The notes: generated from the letters alone by a model not told the origin. A stretch of 64,000 bases of DNA from Candidatus Methylopumilus universalis (GCA_945883335.1 CAMCXI010000007.1:1-64000), one strand, 5' to 3'. Shown: positions 25,955-33,446, numbered from the stretch's first letter. Program-made: numbers and translations.

Positions 25955-26995
25955 TTATCTTTTCTCAAAAAGGTAATGGCCTACCCACCACTCTTGGCCA
26001 TTATCAAAACCAAATAGTTCTGCGCATGCCATAAAGAAAATACGCCAGCGTTGTCGCCATATCTGAACATTTTCTGCACCATAACAACTTGCCAAAATAG
26101 GCGTTATTTCGTTGCGATGCGCATCCATGTTTTCCAACCAAGCATTCGCTGTCTTTTCATAGTGTGTGCCGTCCCAGCGCCATTGTTGAGAGATTTTGAG
26201 ATGGTCTTGAAAGTGAAGCGGGGTGTCATCACTTGGCATGAAGCCACCGGAGAAAAAGAACTGACTCATCCAGTCATCATCGCCTTGCACTTCAAAGGCA
26301 TAAGGAACGTCACGATGGCAGAAAATATGCATGAAAAACTTACCTTGGGGTTTAAGCCATTGGTTAAGCTTGCCAAATAATATTTGGTAGTTACGCATAT
26401 GCTCAAACATCTCTACCGAGACGATGCGATCAAATGTTTGGCCTATTTTAAAGTTATTCATGTCACAAGTGATGACATTTAAATTAGTCAAATTTCTCCT
26501 CTCTGCTTCTGCCAGAATAAAAGCGCGTTGAGAGTTGGAATTTGAAACAGATGTAATCTGACTATTGGGATAGTTTTTTGCCATCCATAATGACAAAGAG
26601 CCCCAGCCACAGCCAAGTTCTAAAATAGTTTGTCCGTCATGAAGGTCGGCATGCTTGCAAGTTTCTTTTAATGAAGCTGACTCTGATTCATTCAGATTTT
26701 TAACGTCGCTGGACCAATAACAGCTACTATATTTTCGATGCAAACCAAGCGCTAGGTTAAAAAAGCCGGCGGGTACTTCATAATGCTGGGCATTCGCCAT
26801 TTCAGGTAATGGCGCAATTTGAGCAAGCTTCATACTTTCAAAGAATTGCATTCTCAAATCAGCCGCTGTTTCACAGTTGCTTGCTGAAATTTCTTTGAGC
26901 CTCTGTTTACAAAGCTGTCTGATGCCAGCTCTAATAACGAAGTCTGGCATATAGCCGCGCTCTGATAAATAAATGGCTAATTTAGAAAAAATCAT
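25955..26995 (-). CDS. Short CFA-type SAM-dependent lipid methyltransferase
   Basis: 346 aa; start at the ATG at 26995, with CAGGA eight bases upstream. The N-terminal ~110 residues differ from true CFA synthases, but the catalytic part is conserved: LELGCGWGSLSLWMAKNYP (SAM motif I), VSVEMFEHMRNY, and FSGGFMPSDDTPL in place of YIFPGG.LPS. This is the first gene of the operon. Small proteins of this type next to desaturases and flavin enzymes are candidates for methylating unsaturated acyl chains on the way to branched or furan fatty acids; I cannot tell which from sequence alone. Confidence 0.85.
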   Translation of the reverse strand: MIFSKLAIYLSERGYMPDFVIRAGIRQLCKQRLKEISASNCETAADLRMQFFESMKLAQIAPLPEMANAQHYEVPAGFFNLALGLHRKYSSCYWSSDVKNLNESESASLKETCKHADLHDGQTILELGCGWGSLSLWMAKNYPNSQITSVSNSNSQRAFILAEAERRNLTNLNVITCDMNNFKIGQTFDRIVSVEMFEHMRNYQILFGKLNQWLKPQGKFFMHIFCHRDVPYAFEVQGDDDWMSQFFFSGGFMPSDDTPLHFQDHLKISQQWRWDGTHYEKTANAWLENMDAHRNEITPILASCYGAENVQIWRQRWRIFFMACAELFGFDNGQEWWVGHYLFEKR

Positions 26996-27100
26996 AATGT
27001 ATCCTGAGTTATCTTTAATGTAATCTATGCAATTATGAGGCAAAAGTACCAAGAAGGTTTTATCGTTTGAACAATTTATTAATTATTGACTCTTAAGAAG

Positions 27101-27613
27101 ATGCAAAACATACAAACAATATATTTAGCAGGTGGTTGCTACTGGGGAATGGAAGAGCTTTTTAGAGTAATTCCTGGCGTGATACAAACGCAGGTTGGAT
27201 TTTCTGGCGGTCATGTTCCTAATGTCGCTTACAGAGAGGTTACGACCGGTACAACTGGCCATGCGGAAACTTTAATGGTGCAATTTGATGGCGATCGAAT
27301 ATCTTTAAGAAAATTACTATTTGAATTTTTCAGATTGCACAATCCAACCAAGCCCAATCAACAGGGGAACGATATTGGTACCCAGTATCGGTCTGCCATT
27401 TTTTACCAAAATGCAGCACAAGAGCTTATCGCTAAAGAAGTGATCGATGTAGTAAATAGATCTGGTCAATGGGGTTCGCCAGTCGTTACTGAGGTGATGT
27501 TATTTAAAGGATTTTATCCTGCAGAGGAAAAACATCAGAAGTACATTATGAAATATCCTGATGGTTATACCTGTCATTTCAGACGAGATCTTAATTTTGG
27601 AGTTATAGAATAA
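27101..27613 (+). CDS. msrA: Peptide-methionine (S)-S-oxide reductase
   Basis: 170 aa. The active-site motif is AGGCYWGMEELF with Cys13 as the nucleophile, followed by GFSGGHVPNVAYREVTTGTTGHAE and NDIGTQYRSAIFY. It reduces methionine-S-sulfoxide in oxidised proteins. I start at the ATG at 27101; a TTG at 27086 is in frame but the core begins directly after the ATG. No signal peptide, so cytoplasmic. It diverges from the lipid operon across 105 bases, and its stop overlaps the prxQ start (TAATG). Confidence 0.92.
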   Translation: MQNIQTIYLAGGCYWGMEELFRVIPGVIQTQVGFSGGHVPNVAYREVTTGTTGHAETLMVQFDGDRISLRKLLFEFFRLHNPTKPNQQGNDIGTQYRSAIFYQNAAQELIAKEVIDVVNRSGQWGSPVVTEVMLFKGFYPAEEKHQKYIMKYPDGYTCHFRRDLNFGVIE

Positions 27614-28143
27614 TGAAAATATTCATGCTGGCTATTGTGGTGATTGCGATTTTTTTCCTGTGGTCTCAGCGGTCCGAAGCGGCTGCAGTTCCTAAAATAG
27701 GCGACACAGCGCCAGATTTTAACTTGTCAGATCAAAATGGAAAAATGAGAAAGTTGTCTGATTATTCAGGGCAATGGGTTGTGCTTTATTTCTATCCTAA
27801 AGACGACACCCCGGGATGTACTAAAGAGGCTTGTAGTTTCAGAGATGACTTGGCTAGTTTGGAAAAATTAGGCGCTAAAGTGATCGGGGTGAGTATCGAT
27901 GATAACGATTCTCATGCAAAGTTTGCTTCTAAATACCATTTGCCATTCCCCCTGCTCGCTGACAAAGATGGCAGTGTTGCTGAGGCATACGGCGCTCTTA
28001 ACAATTTATTCGTGATTAAGCTTGCTAAGCGCTATACATTTTTAATTAATCCTTCAGGAAAAATTGCTAAAACATATTCAAGTGTTGATACATCAAGGCA
28101 TTCACAAGAAATTATTGATGACCTTAAAAAAATGGCAAATTAA
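27613..28143 (+). CDS. Thioredoxin-dependent peroxiredoxin, Bcp/PrxQ type, exported
   Basis: 176 aa. PrxQ motifs: APDFNLSDQNGK, YFYPKDDTPGCTKEACSFRDD with peroxidatic Cys69 and resolving Cys74 five residues later, and VIGVSIDDNDSHAKF. Unlike cytoplasmic Bcp (about 156 aa), it has an N-terminal hydrophobic segment MKIFMLAIVVIAIFFLWS ending in an Ala-rich site, so it is exported or membrane-anchored on the periplasmic side. It reduces lipid and alkyl hydroperoxides, which fits the adjacent lipid and msrA genes. Coupled to msrA by TAATG. Confidence 0.92.
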   Translation: MKIFMLAIVVIAIFFLWSQRSEAAAVPKIGDTAPDFNLSDQNGKMRKLSDYSGQWVVLYFYPKDDTPGCTKEACSFRDDLASLEKLGAKVIGVSIDDNDSHAKFASKYHLPFPLLADKDGSVAEAYGALNNLFVIKLAKRYTFLINPSGKIAKTYSSVDTSRHSQEIIDDLKKMAN

Positions 28144-28560
28144 ATGATTAACAAAAGAGTACTCATACCGGTTATTTTTGTTTCGGCGCTAATTGCCATA
28201 TATCTTTTTTCGTTGTTTAAATTTAATCACGCCAATCCTACTCAGCAGACCCAACTTCGTAAAGTAGGGGATGAGTGTGCCGGCATCTCAGAAAATGCAG
28301 TTGCCAAGATGACTGCAGTTGTGGAGTTTCAGAAATTAGAAATTCAAGGTAGAAAGATCAACGTCATGCGTCTTTGTATGAAAGACCATGGATTCGTTGA
28401 AAATCCTAATTGGTTCGTTTACGCGCAGCCAATTTCTCTTGCCTCATCTGTCAAACAAAACATCTCCCAAGATGAGGCAATCGAAAATTTAAGGCGTTTA
28501 GATATGATGCAATTTGATGAAACCTCGAAGCATCCTATTTACTGGTCGCCTCGTTCTTAA
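28144..28560 (+). CDS. Small single-span exported protein of unknown function
   Basis: 138 aa, starting directly after the prxQ stop. An N-terminal membrane segment (VLIPVIFVSALIAIYLFSLF) is followed by a ~110-residue periplasmic part with a conserved-looking ECAGIS Cys and an RLCMKDHGF Cys. I recognise no family. Its last 26 bases overlap the convergent protease gene at 28535. Being third in the msrA-prxQ unit, it may take part in periplasmic oxidative defence, but that is only context. Confidence 0.72.
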   Translation: MINKRVLIPVIFVSALIAIYLFSLFKFNHANPTQQTQLRKVGDECAGISENAVAKMTAVVEFQKLEIQGRKINVMRLCMKDHGFVENPNWFVYAQPISLASSVKQNISQDEAIENLRRLDMMQFDETSKHPIYWSPRS

Positions 28561-29575
28561 GCGATGTTGAGTCTTTTAACGTATTGATCTTCAGTGCTAA
28601 TTCTTCAGATGCATAGCTATCCAATGCTTCAATAGAAGCTTTTAGTTTATTGAGGCGATCAAAATCTTTGTCTTTAAGCGCCATTTCCGATTGTAATTTA
28701 AAGGTATCTAGATGTTTTGGGTTGTAAGTCAATGCCTTATCAAGGTCAACCTTCGCTCCAGCCTCATTGCCACTACCATATTCCGAAACAGCTAAGAAGA
28801 ACCAAGCATCTGCAGCATTGGGCTCACTTTTTGACCATGCCTCTGCAACAGTGCGAAGATTTTTCCAATCATGATTTTGATAAGGGATGACAACTTGCAT
28901 AAAAAATGGCTGTTGTTGATAAGCGAGCGCCCAAAAAGGTGATCCCTCAGCTTTTAATGTTGGTTGTTCTTCAGAAGTGATGAGTTTTCTAATCCATTCA
29001 ACAGGAAGGCTGTAAAAAAACCCCTGCGGACCTGGACTTTTAAAACTTGTAATACCAACCAAGTTAAATTGTTGATCGAATAAAGCACCACCACTTGACC
29101 CAAGTGAAAAAGCAGCATCTGATCTAATGATTAAACCATTATCGTATGGATATTTTGCTTTGATACTCCCGTAGGATGGTTGCGGCACATTGTTACCATT
29201 AGGGTAGCCAACACTGAACACTTCTTCTTCTATATTGAGGGAGGCAGTATCTCGCATAGGAACTGGTTTAAATGGCAAGCCTTCGAACTTTAGTGCACAC
29301 AAATCATGCTTCCAGTCTGCTTTGAGCCCAATAGGTTTATATCCATCCCCGTATTTAGCTATGTTTGCTCCTTTTCCGTCAGCTAAGACGTGGCAGTTCG
29401 TGACAACATACTCCTTACTAATGACCACTCCAGTGCCTGTGCCGACATTACCATTTTCAAGTTCAACAGAAATCTGAACAATCGAGTCATGCAGTTGTAA
29501 TAATTGACCTATGTTTGGTTGCGCATTGACCAAGTTGGCATTGACTAATAGGGCCAATAAAAGCATTTTTTTCAT
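28535..29575 (-). CDS. Exported trypsin-like serine protease with C-terminal TPR repeats
   Basis: 346 aa; the ATG at 29575 begins a signal peptide (MKKMLLLALLVNANLVNA). The S1C-type triad is His62 (TNCHVL), Asp91 (WKHDLC) and Ser161 (GSSGGALF). Residues ~220-320 hold TPR-like helices (AADAWFFLAVSEYGSGNEAGAKVDLDKAL and so on). No PDZ domain, so not DegP. A periplasmic protease or processing factor. It is a diverged paralogue of the gene at 30271, which points the other way; both share the ADWKHD.C segment and a FKSPG segment. Confidence 0.85.
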   Translation of the reverse strand: MKKMLLLALLVNANLVNAQPNIGQLLQLHDSIVQISVELENGNVGTGTGVVISKEYVVTNCHVLADGKGANIAKYGDGYKPIGLKADWKHDLCALKFEGLPFKPVPMRDTASLNIEEEVFSVGYPNGNNVPQPSYGSIKAKYPYDNGLIIRSDAAFSLGSSGGALFDQQFNLVGITSFKSPGPQGFFYSLPVEWIRKLITSEEQPTLKAEGSPFWALAYQQQPFFMQVVIPYQNHDWKNLRTVAEAWSKSEPNAADAWFFLAVSEYGSGNEAGAKVDLDKALTYNPKHLDTFKLQSEMALKDKDFDRLNKLKASIEALDSYASEELALKINTLKDSTSLKNEATSK

Positions 29576-29634
29576 CTTTAATTCCAATATGTTAGTTTGC
29601 TGGTTATTTTTTTAGTCTTTATTCGTTTTATTAG

Positions 29635-29791
29635 GTTCAGTTATTATTCCACGGTAGAAAACTTGGCTACCTGTTCTTACTGAACTTATTTGCAATAAAT
29701 AAGACAAAACCAATGACTTAAATAATGTTTAGTGTTATCAGGGTTCATTAAATGTTTTGAGTCTTTTGGAGGCCTTGTGCCTCCTTTTTTT
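29635..29791 (+). ncRNA. Candidate structured RNA or leader ending in a terminator
   Basis: Between the divergent protease gene and the DUF4149 gene lies a nested fold: outer arms GTTCAGT (29635-29641) and ACTGAAC (29679-29685), inner arms GGTAG (29653-29657) and CTACC (29667-29671). It is followed after ~80 bases by a strong terminator (29768-29791). No plus-strand reading frame explains that terminator, so this may be a small RNA or an attenuator leader for the DUF4149 gene, whose ATG is 80 bases on. Promoter not clearly identified. Confidence 0.35.
29768..29791 (+). terminator. Strong plus-strand terminator with no gene just upstream
   Basis: GGAGGC (29768-29773), a CTTGT loop, GCCTCC (29779-29784) and a run of seven T. 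The nearest plus-strand gene upstream ends at 28560, with a minus-strand gene between. It lies 80 bases before the DUF4149 start. Confidence 0.85.
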
Positions 29792-29871
29792 ATGCAAACT
29801 TGAACCATCAAATATTTTATGCTGTCCATCTACTATATCGATCAGTTTAAATAATTTTAGAAAGGCTAGCC

Positions 29872-30258
29872 ATGTTAGCAATACTCATTGCAGCATCTAT
29901 ATTAGGTGTCATGTTATTTGTAAGTTTTGTGGTGTTACCAGTTGCTTTTGCTAAATTACCTGAAAATTTAGCAGGTATTTATGTAAGAAAACTTTTCCCG
30001 CTTTATCACATTACTTTATTTGTTGCTTCACAGTTAGCTGGTTTATTAGCTTATACCCCACATTTAAAACCTATTGCTTTAATTGCAGGTATTGTATTTG
30101 CTATCCATTTCTTATTTTTAACACCTGCTATCAATCAATCAACAGATTCAGGTAATGCTCAGCGGTTTAAGTTTCTTCATCTTTTGAGTGTAATTCTTCA
30201 TTTGGCAGTCATGATGCTTTACGCATTTGCGATTTTTGTGGATGCTTGTCTTTTCTAA
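29872..30258 (+). CDS. DUF4149-like small membrane protein
   Basis: 128 aa, four membrane helices: MLAILIAASILGVMLFVSFVVLPVAF, LYHITLFVASQLAGLLAY, IALIAGIVFAIHFLFLTPAIN and FLHLLSVILHLAVMMLYAFAIF. The FLTPAIN and LHLLSV segments match the DUF4149/TMEM205-like group, of unknown function. GAAAGG lies 8 bases upstream. It lies 12 bases before the second trypsin-TPR gene and probably shares its transcript. Confidence 0.75.
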   Translation: MLAILIAASILGVMLFVSFVVLPVAFAKLPENLAGIYVRKLFPLYHITLFVASQLAGLLAYTPHLKPIALIAGIVFAIHFLFLTPAINQSTDSGNAQRFKFLHLLSVILHLAVMMLYAFAIFVDACLF

Positions 30259-30270
30259 AAAGGTGTTCAC

Positions 30271-31272
30271 ATGATTAACAGGATATTTTTTTTATTTTTT
30301 TTATTGGCTTCATCCAACATTTCACACGCCGCGCCTCCAACGGAGTTAATTTACAAACTTAAAGGTAGTATTACCAAAGTTCATAGTGTGAATGCTAGTG
30401 GAGGAAGGAGCACAGGAACAGGTGTTGTTGTTGCTGAAAACAAAGTGGCGACTAATTGTCATGTATTGATTAACTCTGTAGGCATGAATATTGGGTCTAT
30501 GGGAGAGAACTTTCAGCCGATTGGCCTGCAAGCTGACTGGAAGCATGATGTTTGTATTATGAACTTTATGTATCTTCCGCTAAAGCCTGCGGTATTGGGT
30601 GACAGCGAACATCTCCAATATGAACAAGACATTTTCTCAATTGGTTTTCCTGGAGGGCCACCAAAGCCACTCACTACTTGGGGCACAATTAAGGCGCTTT
30701 ACCCTTTTGAAGATAGTGTGGTCATTAGAACATCTGCATCTTTTCAAATGGGCGCAAGTGGCAGCCCGTTGTTCGATTCTGAAGGTAAGGTCATTGGGAT
30801 TAGTACTTTTAAGAGTCCTGGCCGCAATTCATTCTTCTTCAATATTCCGGTGAAGTGGGTCAAGTCTGCGCTTAATTTGCCTGTACTTGAGTTTAGTCGC
30901 GATTCCCAACCCGCATTTTGGGATGTGTCGTTAGAACAAAAACCATTTTTTATGCAAATTGTTTTGCCGCTTCAAAATGAAAAGTGGAACGAAGTCGAGG
31001 TTATTGCCAAACAATGGCTAAACGCTTCGCCCAATGATACCGAGGCAATGTTTTATAATGCTGCGGTTAAGGGTAATGCTGGAGATTTAGAGGGAGCAAA
31101 AGCAATATACCAGCGTATTTTAAAGACAAACGCTAAACATGCTGAAAGCATCATAGGCTTGGCAAATATCGCTAATAAACAAGGAAAATCAGGCGATTTT
31201 GAAGTTTATAAAAAAAGACTCACAGAACTTAACTTTGATGACGATCAACTCAGTTTGCTGATCACCAAATAA
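30271..31272 (+). CDS. Exported trypsin-like serine protease with C-terminal TPR repeats (paralogue)
   Basis: 333 aa. Signal peptide (MINRIFFLFFLLASSNISHA), S1C-type triad His64 (TNCHVL), Asp93 (WKHDVC), Ser163 (GASGSPLF), and a C-terminal TPR pair (FYNAAVKGNAGDLEGAKAIYQRIL, AESIIGLANIANKQGK). AAAGGTG precedes the ATG. Same architecture as the minus-strand gene at 28535, with an unusual GASGSPL around the active Ser. The two flank the structured intergenic element at 29635-29791. Confidence 0.85.
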   Translation: MINRIFFLFFLLASSNISHAAPPTELIYKLKGSITKVHSVNASGGRSTGTGVVVAENKVATNCHVLINSVGMNIGSMGENFQPIGLQADWKHDVCIMNFMYLPLKPAVLGDSEHLQYEQDIFSIGFPGGPPKPLTTWGTIKALYPFEDSVVIRTSASFQMGASGSPLFDSEGKVIGISTFKSPGRNSFFFNIPVKWVKSALNLPVLEFSRDSQPAFWDVSLEQKPFFMQIVLPLQNEKWNEVEVIAKQWLNASPNDTEAMFYNAAVKGNAGDLEGAKAIYQRILKTNAKHAESIIGLANIANKQGKSGDFEVYKKRLTELNFDDDQLSLLITK

Positions 31273-31435
31273 ATTACTGAAAAAGACAATAAAAAATCAT
31301 TAACAAGAACAATGTAATTTTTTTCAAAATATTCTCCGATGTTGTATGAATGTGATACTAAAATTATCGTGACTTGTCATAATGTTAATTATTTACTTCA
31401 AGCTTTTATTTTGAGAAGAAATTTGAGGGCGCTTT

Positions 31436-31900
31436 ATGAAAACAGAAAATCCAAATCGAATGCCAAAATTGCTTGGATATTTAGGCCTTTTGCCTTTTAT
31501 TATTCCGACTGTATTCCTTTTTTATGACTATCATCATTTTATGGTTTGGAGAAATGTTCTCATCAGTTATGCAGCAGTCATTTTAAGTTTCTTAGGTGCC
31601 GTTTATTGGGGCGTTGCAATGATCGTGAGAGAGATGTCGATTAAAAAACGTAATGTGATGCTTTCATGGAGTGTGATTCCATCCATTGTTGCTTGGATAT
31701 GCCTTTTAATCCCGCAAGTCTATGGATTAATCCTTTTGTCTATCTTCTTTGTCATTTCATTCTTCATGGATATGCAATTAACAAAGTCGGAAGCAAAACC
31801 CGCTTGGTATATTCCTTTGAGATTCCAATTAACGGTGGTTGTTACTACATGTTTAGTAACAGCTGCGTATTTGGTAAAACCAGTGTTGATTAACGCATAA
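31436..31900 (+). CDS. DUF3429 family membrane protein
   Basis: 154 aa with five membrane helices. It begins with a GYLGLLPFIIPTVFLFYDYH segment, contains the family ISYAAVILSFLGAVYWGVAM motif and ends in an LTVVVTTCLVTAAYLV helix. DUF3429 is unstudied but often found beside photolyases in aerobic proteobacteria, as here: its last 11 bases overlap the end of the convergent photolyase-like gene. TTGAGGGC lies seven bases before the ATG. Confidence 0.82.
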   Translation: MKTENPNRMPKLLGYLGLLPFIIPTVFLFYDYHHFMVWRNVLISYAAVILSFLGAVYWGVAMIVREMSIKKRNVMLSWSVIPSIVAWICLLIPQVYGLILLSIFFVISFFMDMQLTKSEAKPAWYIPLRFQLTVVVTTCLVTAAYLVKPVLINA

Positions 31901-33122
31901 GTATTTCTTCTCCGACATAGCTCCAATATTTAGAGAAACGCATTAAACCTCTTGCATGAAGTTTTTCTTGAGTAACTTTGGAGTAAATAGCGGGTTCATC
32001 AATATACGTAACATGACATTTGGATAATAGATGCTTTAAAGTCATGTTCGGCGTCGATTGAGTTACTACATGACTGCAATTTAAAGCATTCAGCACAGCC
32101 AATGTATCGCCGATCCATACCTCTACTTCTGGCATTTCAGCGAGGCAGTCTGCAATAAACTGTATTCTATTTAATGACCAGTTTTTGTAGTGTCGCGGAT
32201 CAAATACAAATATCTTTTTTTGGTCATGTTGATAAAGTAGATGCGTCGGCGATAGCATTTCGTCGGTGAATAAAACCACTGGTTCATTTCCCTGATGCTC
32301 GAAGTTAACTTGAGAGCGTTGTGACGAAGTTACTCTTGCTGGTGCTGTTGTGGGTCTAAAAAGTGAGGCATCTAGTTCCTCGTAGCTCTTTTTGAAGGGA
32401 CAAACGGCCTGACAACTTTTACATAGTTGATTGTCTGTATATTTGCTTAAATTCTCTTGATTGAAAAAGTAGGGCTTGCTACCAAATGTGGATGCCACCC
32501 ACTGCCAAGAAAGCGTATTGGATGCTTGATCGCCATCAAGTAACAAGTCATGCATCCAGCTCGCAGCGATTTTCCAATCAATGCCTAGCCAATGAATCAG
32601 ATAGCTAGAAAGCCACATTCTTGCGTGGTTGTGAAGATAGCCTGTCTCTTGAAGGGTGCGCACAAAGTGGTCAATGCATGGTAACTTTGTATTGGCCTCA
32701 GTCACGAGAGGGGGGAGCGGATTTCTCTTCAACTCAACCTTAGGTGCTTCCATTTCAGAATGAATACGATCACCAGATAAATACCAAATCTGGCGCCAGT
32801 AATCTCGCCAAGCGAACTCAAAAAGCAATTTATCGTTGCCTCTCGTTGATTTTTCTTGGGCAAAAGTGATCGCCTCTGCTAATGAAATACACCCGTGCCT
32901 CAGATAAGGTGATAAATAAGTCACCTCGCCATTGAGATAGTTACGAGATTTTTCATAACGCTCAGGCTTAATATTGGATAGTCTTTTTAAGCCTTCTGTG
33001 CGCCCACCAACCCAATTCTCAGTTAAGTTAGCACCCATATGGTCCAGGAAGATCGTCTTAATTTGATTAATTCGTTCGGATCTTAATTGAGGGATATTGA
33101 TTTTGATTGGTGTCATGGTCAT
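31890..33122 (-). CDS. Photolyase/cryptochrome-like FAD protein with swapped domain order
   Basis: 410 aa. Residues ~60-235 are the FAD-binding helical domain of photolyases: YLRHGCISLAEAI, FEFAWRDYWRQIW, HNHARMWLSSYLIHWLGIDW and DGDQASNTLSWQWVAS. A Cys motif CKSCQAVCP (C234, C237, C241) follows. Instead of preceding it, an alpha/beta domain follows (~280-390: PVVLFTDEML, KKIFVFDPRHYKNW, VEVWIGDTL). Normal photolyases have the alpha/beta domain first. It may be a photolyase-like flavoprotein of changed function. It diverges from the DUF2256 gene. An ATG at 33116 is an equal start. Confidence 0.82.
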   Translation of the reverse strand: MTMTPIKINIPQLRSERINQIKTIFLDHMGANLTENWVGGRTEGLKRLSNIKPERYEKSRNYLNGEVTYLSPYLRHGCISLAEAITFAQEKSTRGNDKLLFEFAWRDYWRQIWYLSGDRIHSEMEAPKVELKRNPLPPLVTEANTKLPCIDHFVRTLQETGYLHNHARMWLSSYLIHWLGIDWKIAASWMHDLLLDGDQASNTLSWQWVASTFGSKPYFFNQENLSKYTDNQLCKSCQAVCPFKKSYEELDASLFRPTTAPARVTSSQRSQVNFEHQGNEPVVLFTDEMLSPTHLLYQHDQKKIFVFDPRHYKNWSLNRIQFIADCLAEMPEVEVWIGDTLAVLNALNCSHVVTQSTPNMTLKHLLSKCHVTYIDEPAIYSKVTQEKLHARGLMRFSKYWSYVGEEILMR

Positions 33123-33150
33123 TGAGGTAATTTTTAAGTTATGTTTGAGA

Positions 33151-33183
33151 GCGCTAGCGCATTACTTAGTTCAAGTGCGAACT
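33151..33183. repeat. Two inverted repeats in the photolyase-DUF2256 divergent region
   Basis: A perfect 10-bp palindrome GCGCTAGCGC (33151-33160) is followed at 33168 by a second inverted repeat AGTTC-N6-GAACT (to 33183). They sit in the 112-base region between the two divergent genes, where an operator would be expected. No known consensus is matched. Confidence 0.4.
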
Positions 33184-33234
33184 TAGTCTATATTGATTTG
33201 ACTAACTTATAAGCCTTTTTAAAGTAAAGTTGTT

Positions 33235-33384
33235 ATGGTTAAAAAAGAAAATCTTCCAAGTAAAGTTTGCCTGACTTGCAATCGACCATTTGTCTGGCGA
33301 AAAAAATGGAAGTTGGTTTGGGATGACGTTAAATACTGCTCTAACGCATGTAGATCATCTAGAAACTTCAATAAACAAGGCTGA
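33235..33384 (+). CDS. DUF2256 small Cys-rich protein
   Basis: 49 aa. The start ATG is at 33235 and the stop TGA at 33382-33384. The sequence has two CxxC-type pairs, VCLTCNRPF and YCSNACRS, flanking an invariant-looking WRKKWKLVWDDVKY block. This is the DUF2256 pattern, a zinc-ribbon-like family of unknown function that very often neighbours photolyase/cryptochrome genes. Here it lies divergent from the swapped-domain photolyase and 62 bases before the CtpA-type protease. It is easily missed because of its length. Confidence 0.85.
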   Translation: MVKKENLPSKVCLTCNRPFVWRKKWKLVWDDVKYCSNACRSSRNFNKQG

Positions 33385-33446
33385 CTTTTAATCATATATA
33401 GTGCTTTATGCAGTCACTTAATCAACCTATTGCTAGGAATTCATAC

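Noticed and set aside
26996-27100. Sigma-E/ChrR-type promoter in front of the lipid operon
   Set aside because: I looked for TGATCC with a TAAG-like -10 on the minus strand and found no convincing match; regulator stays unknown.
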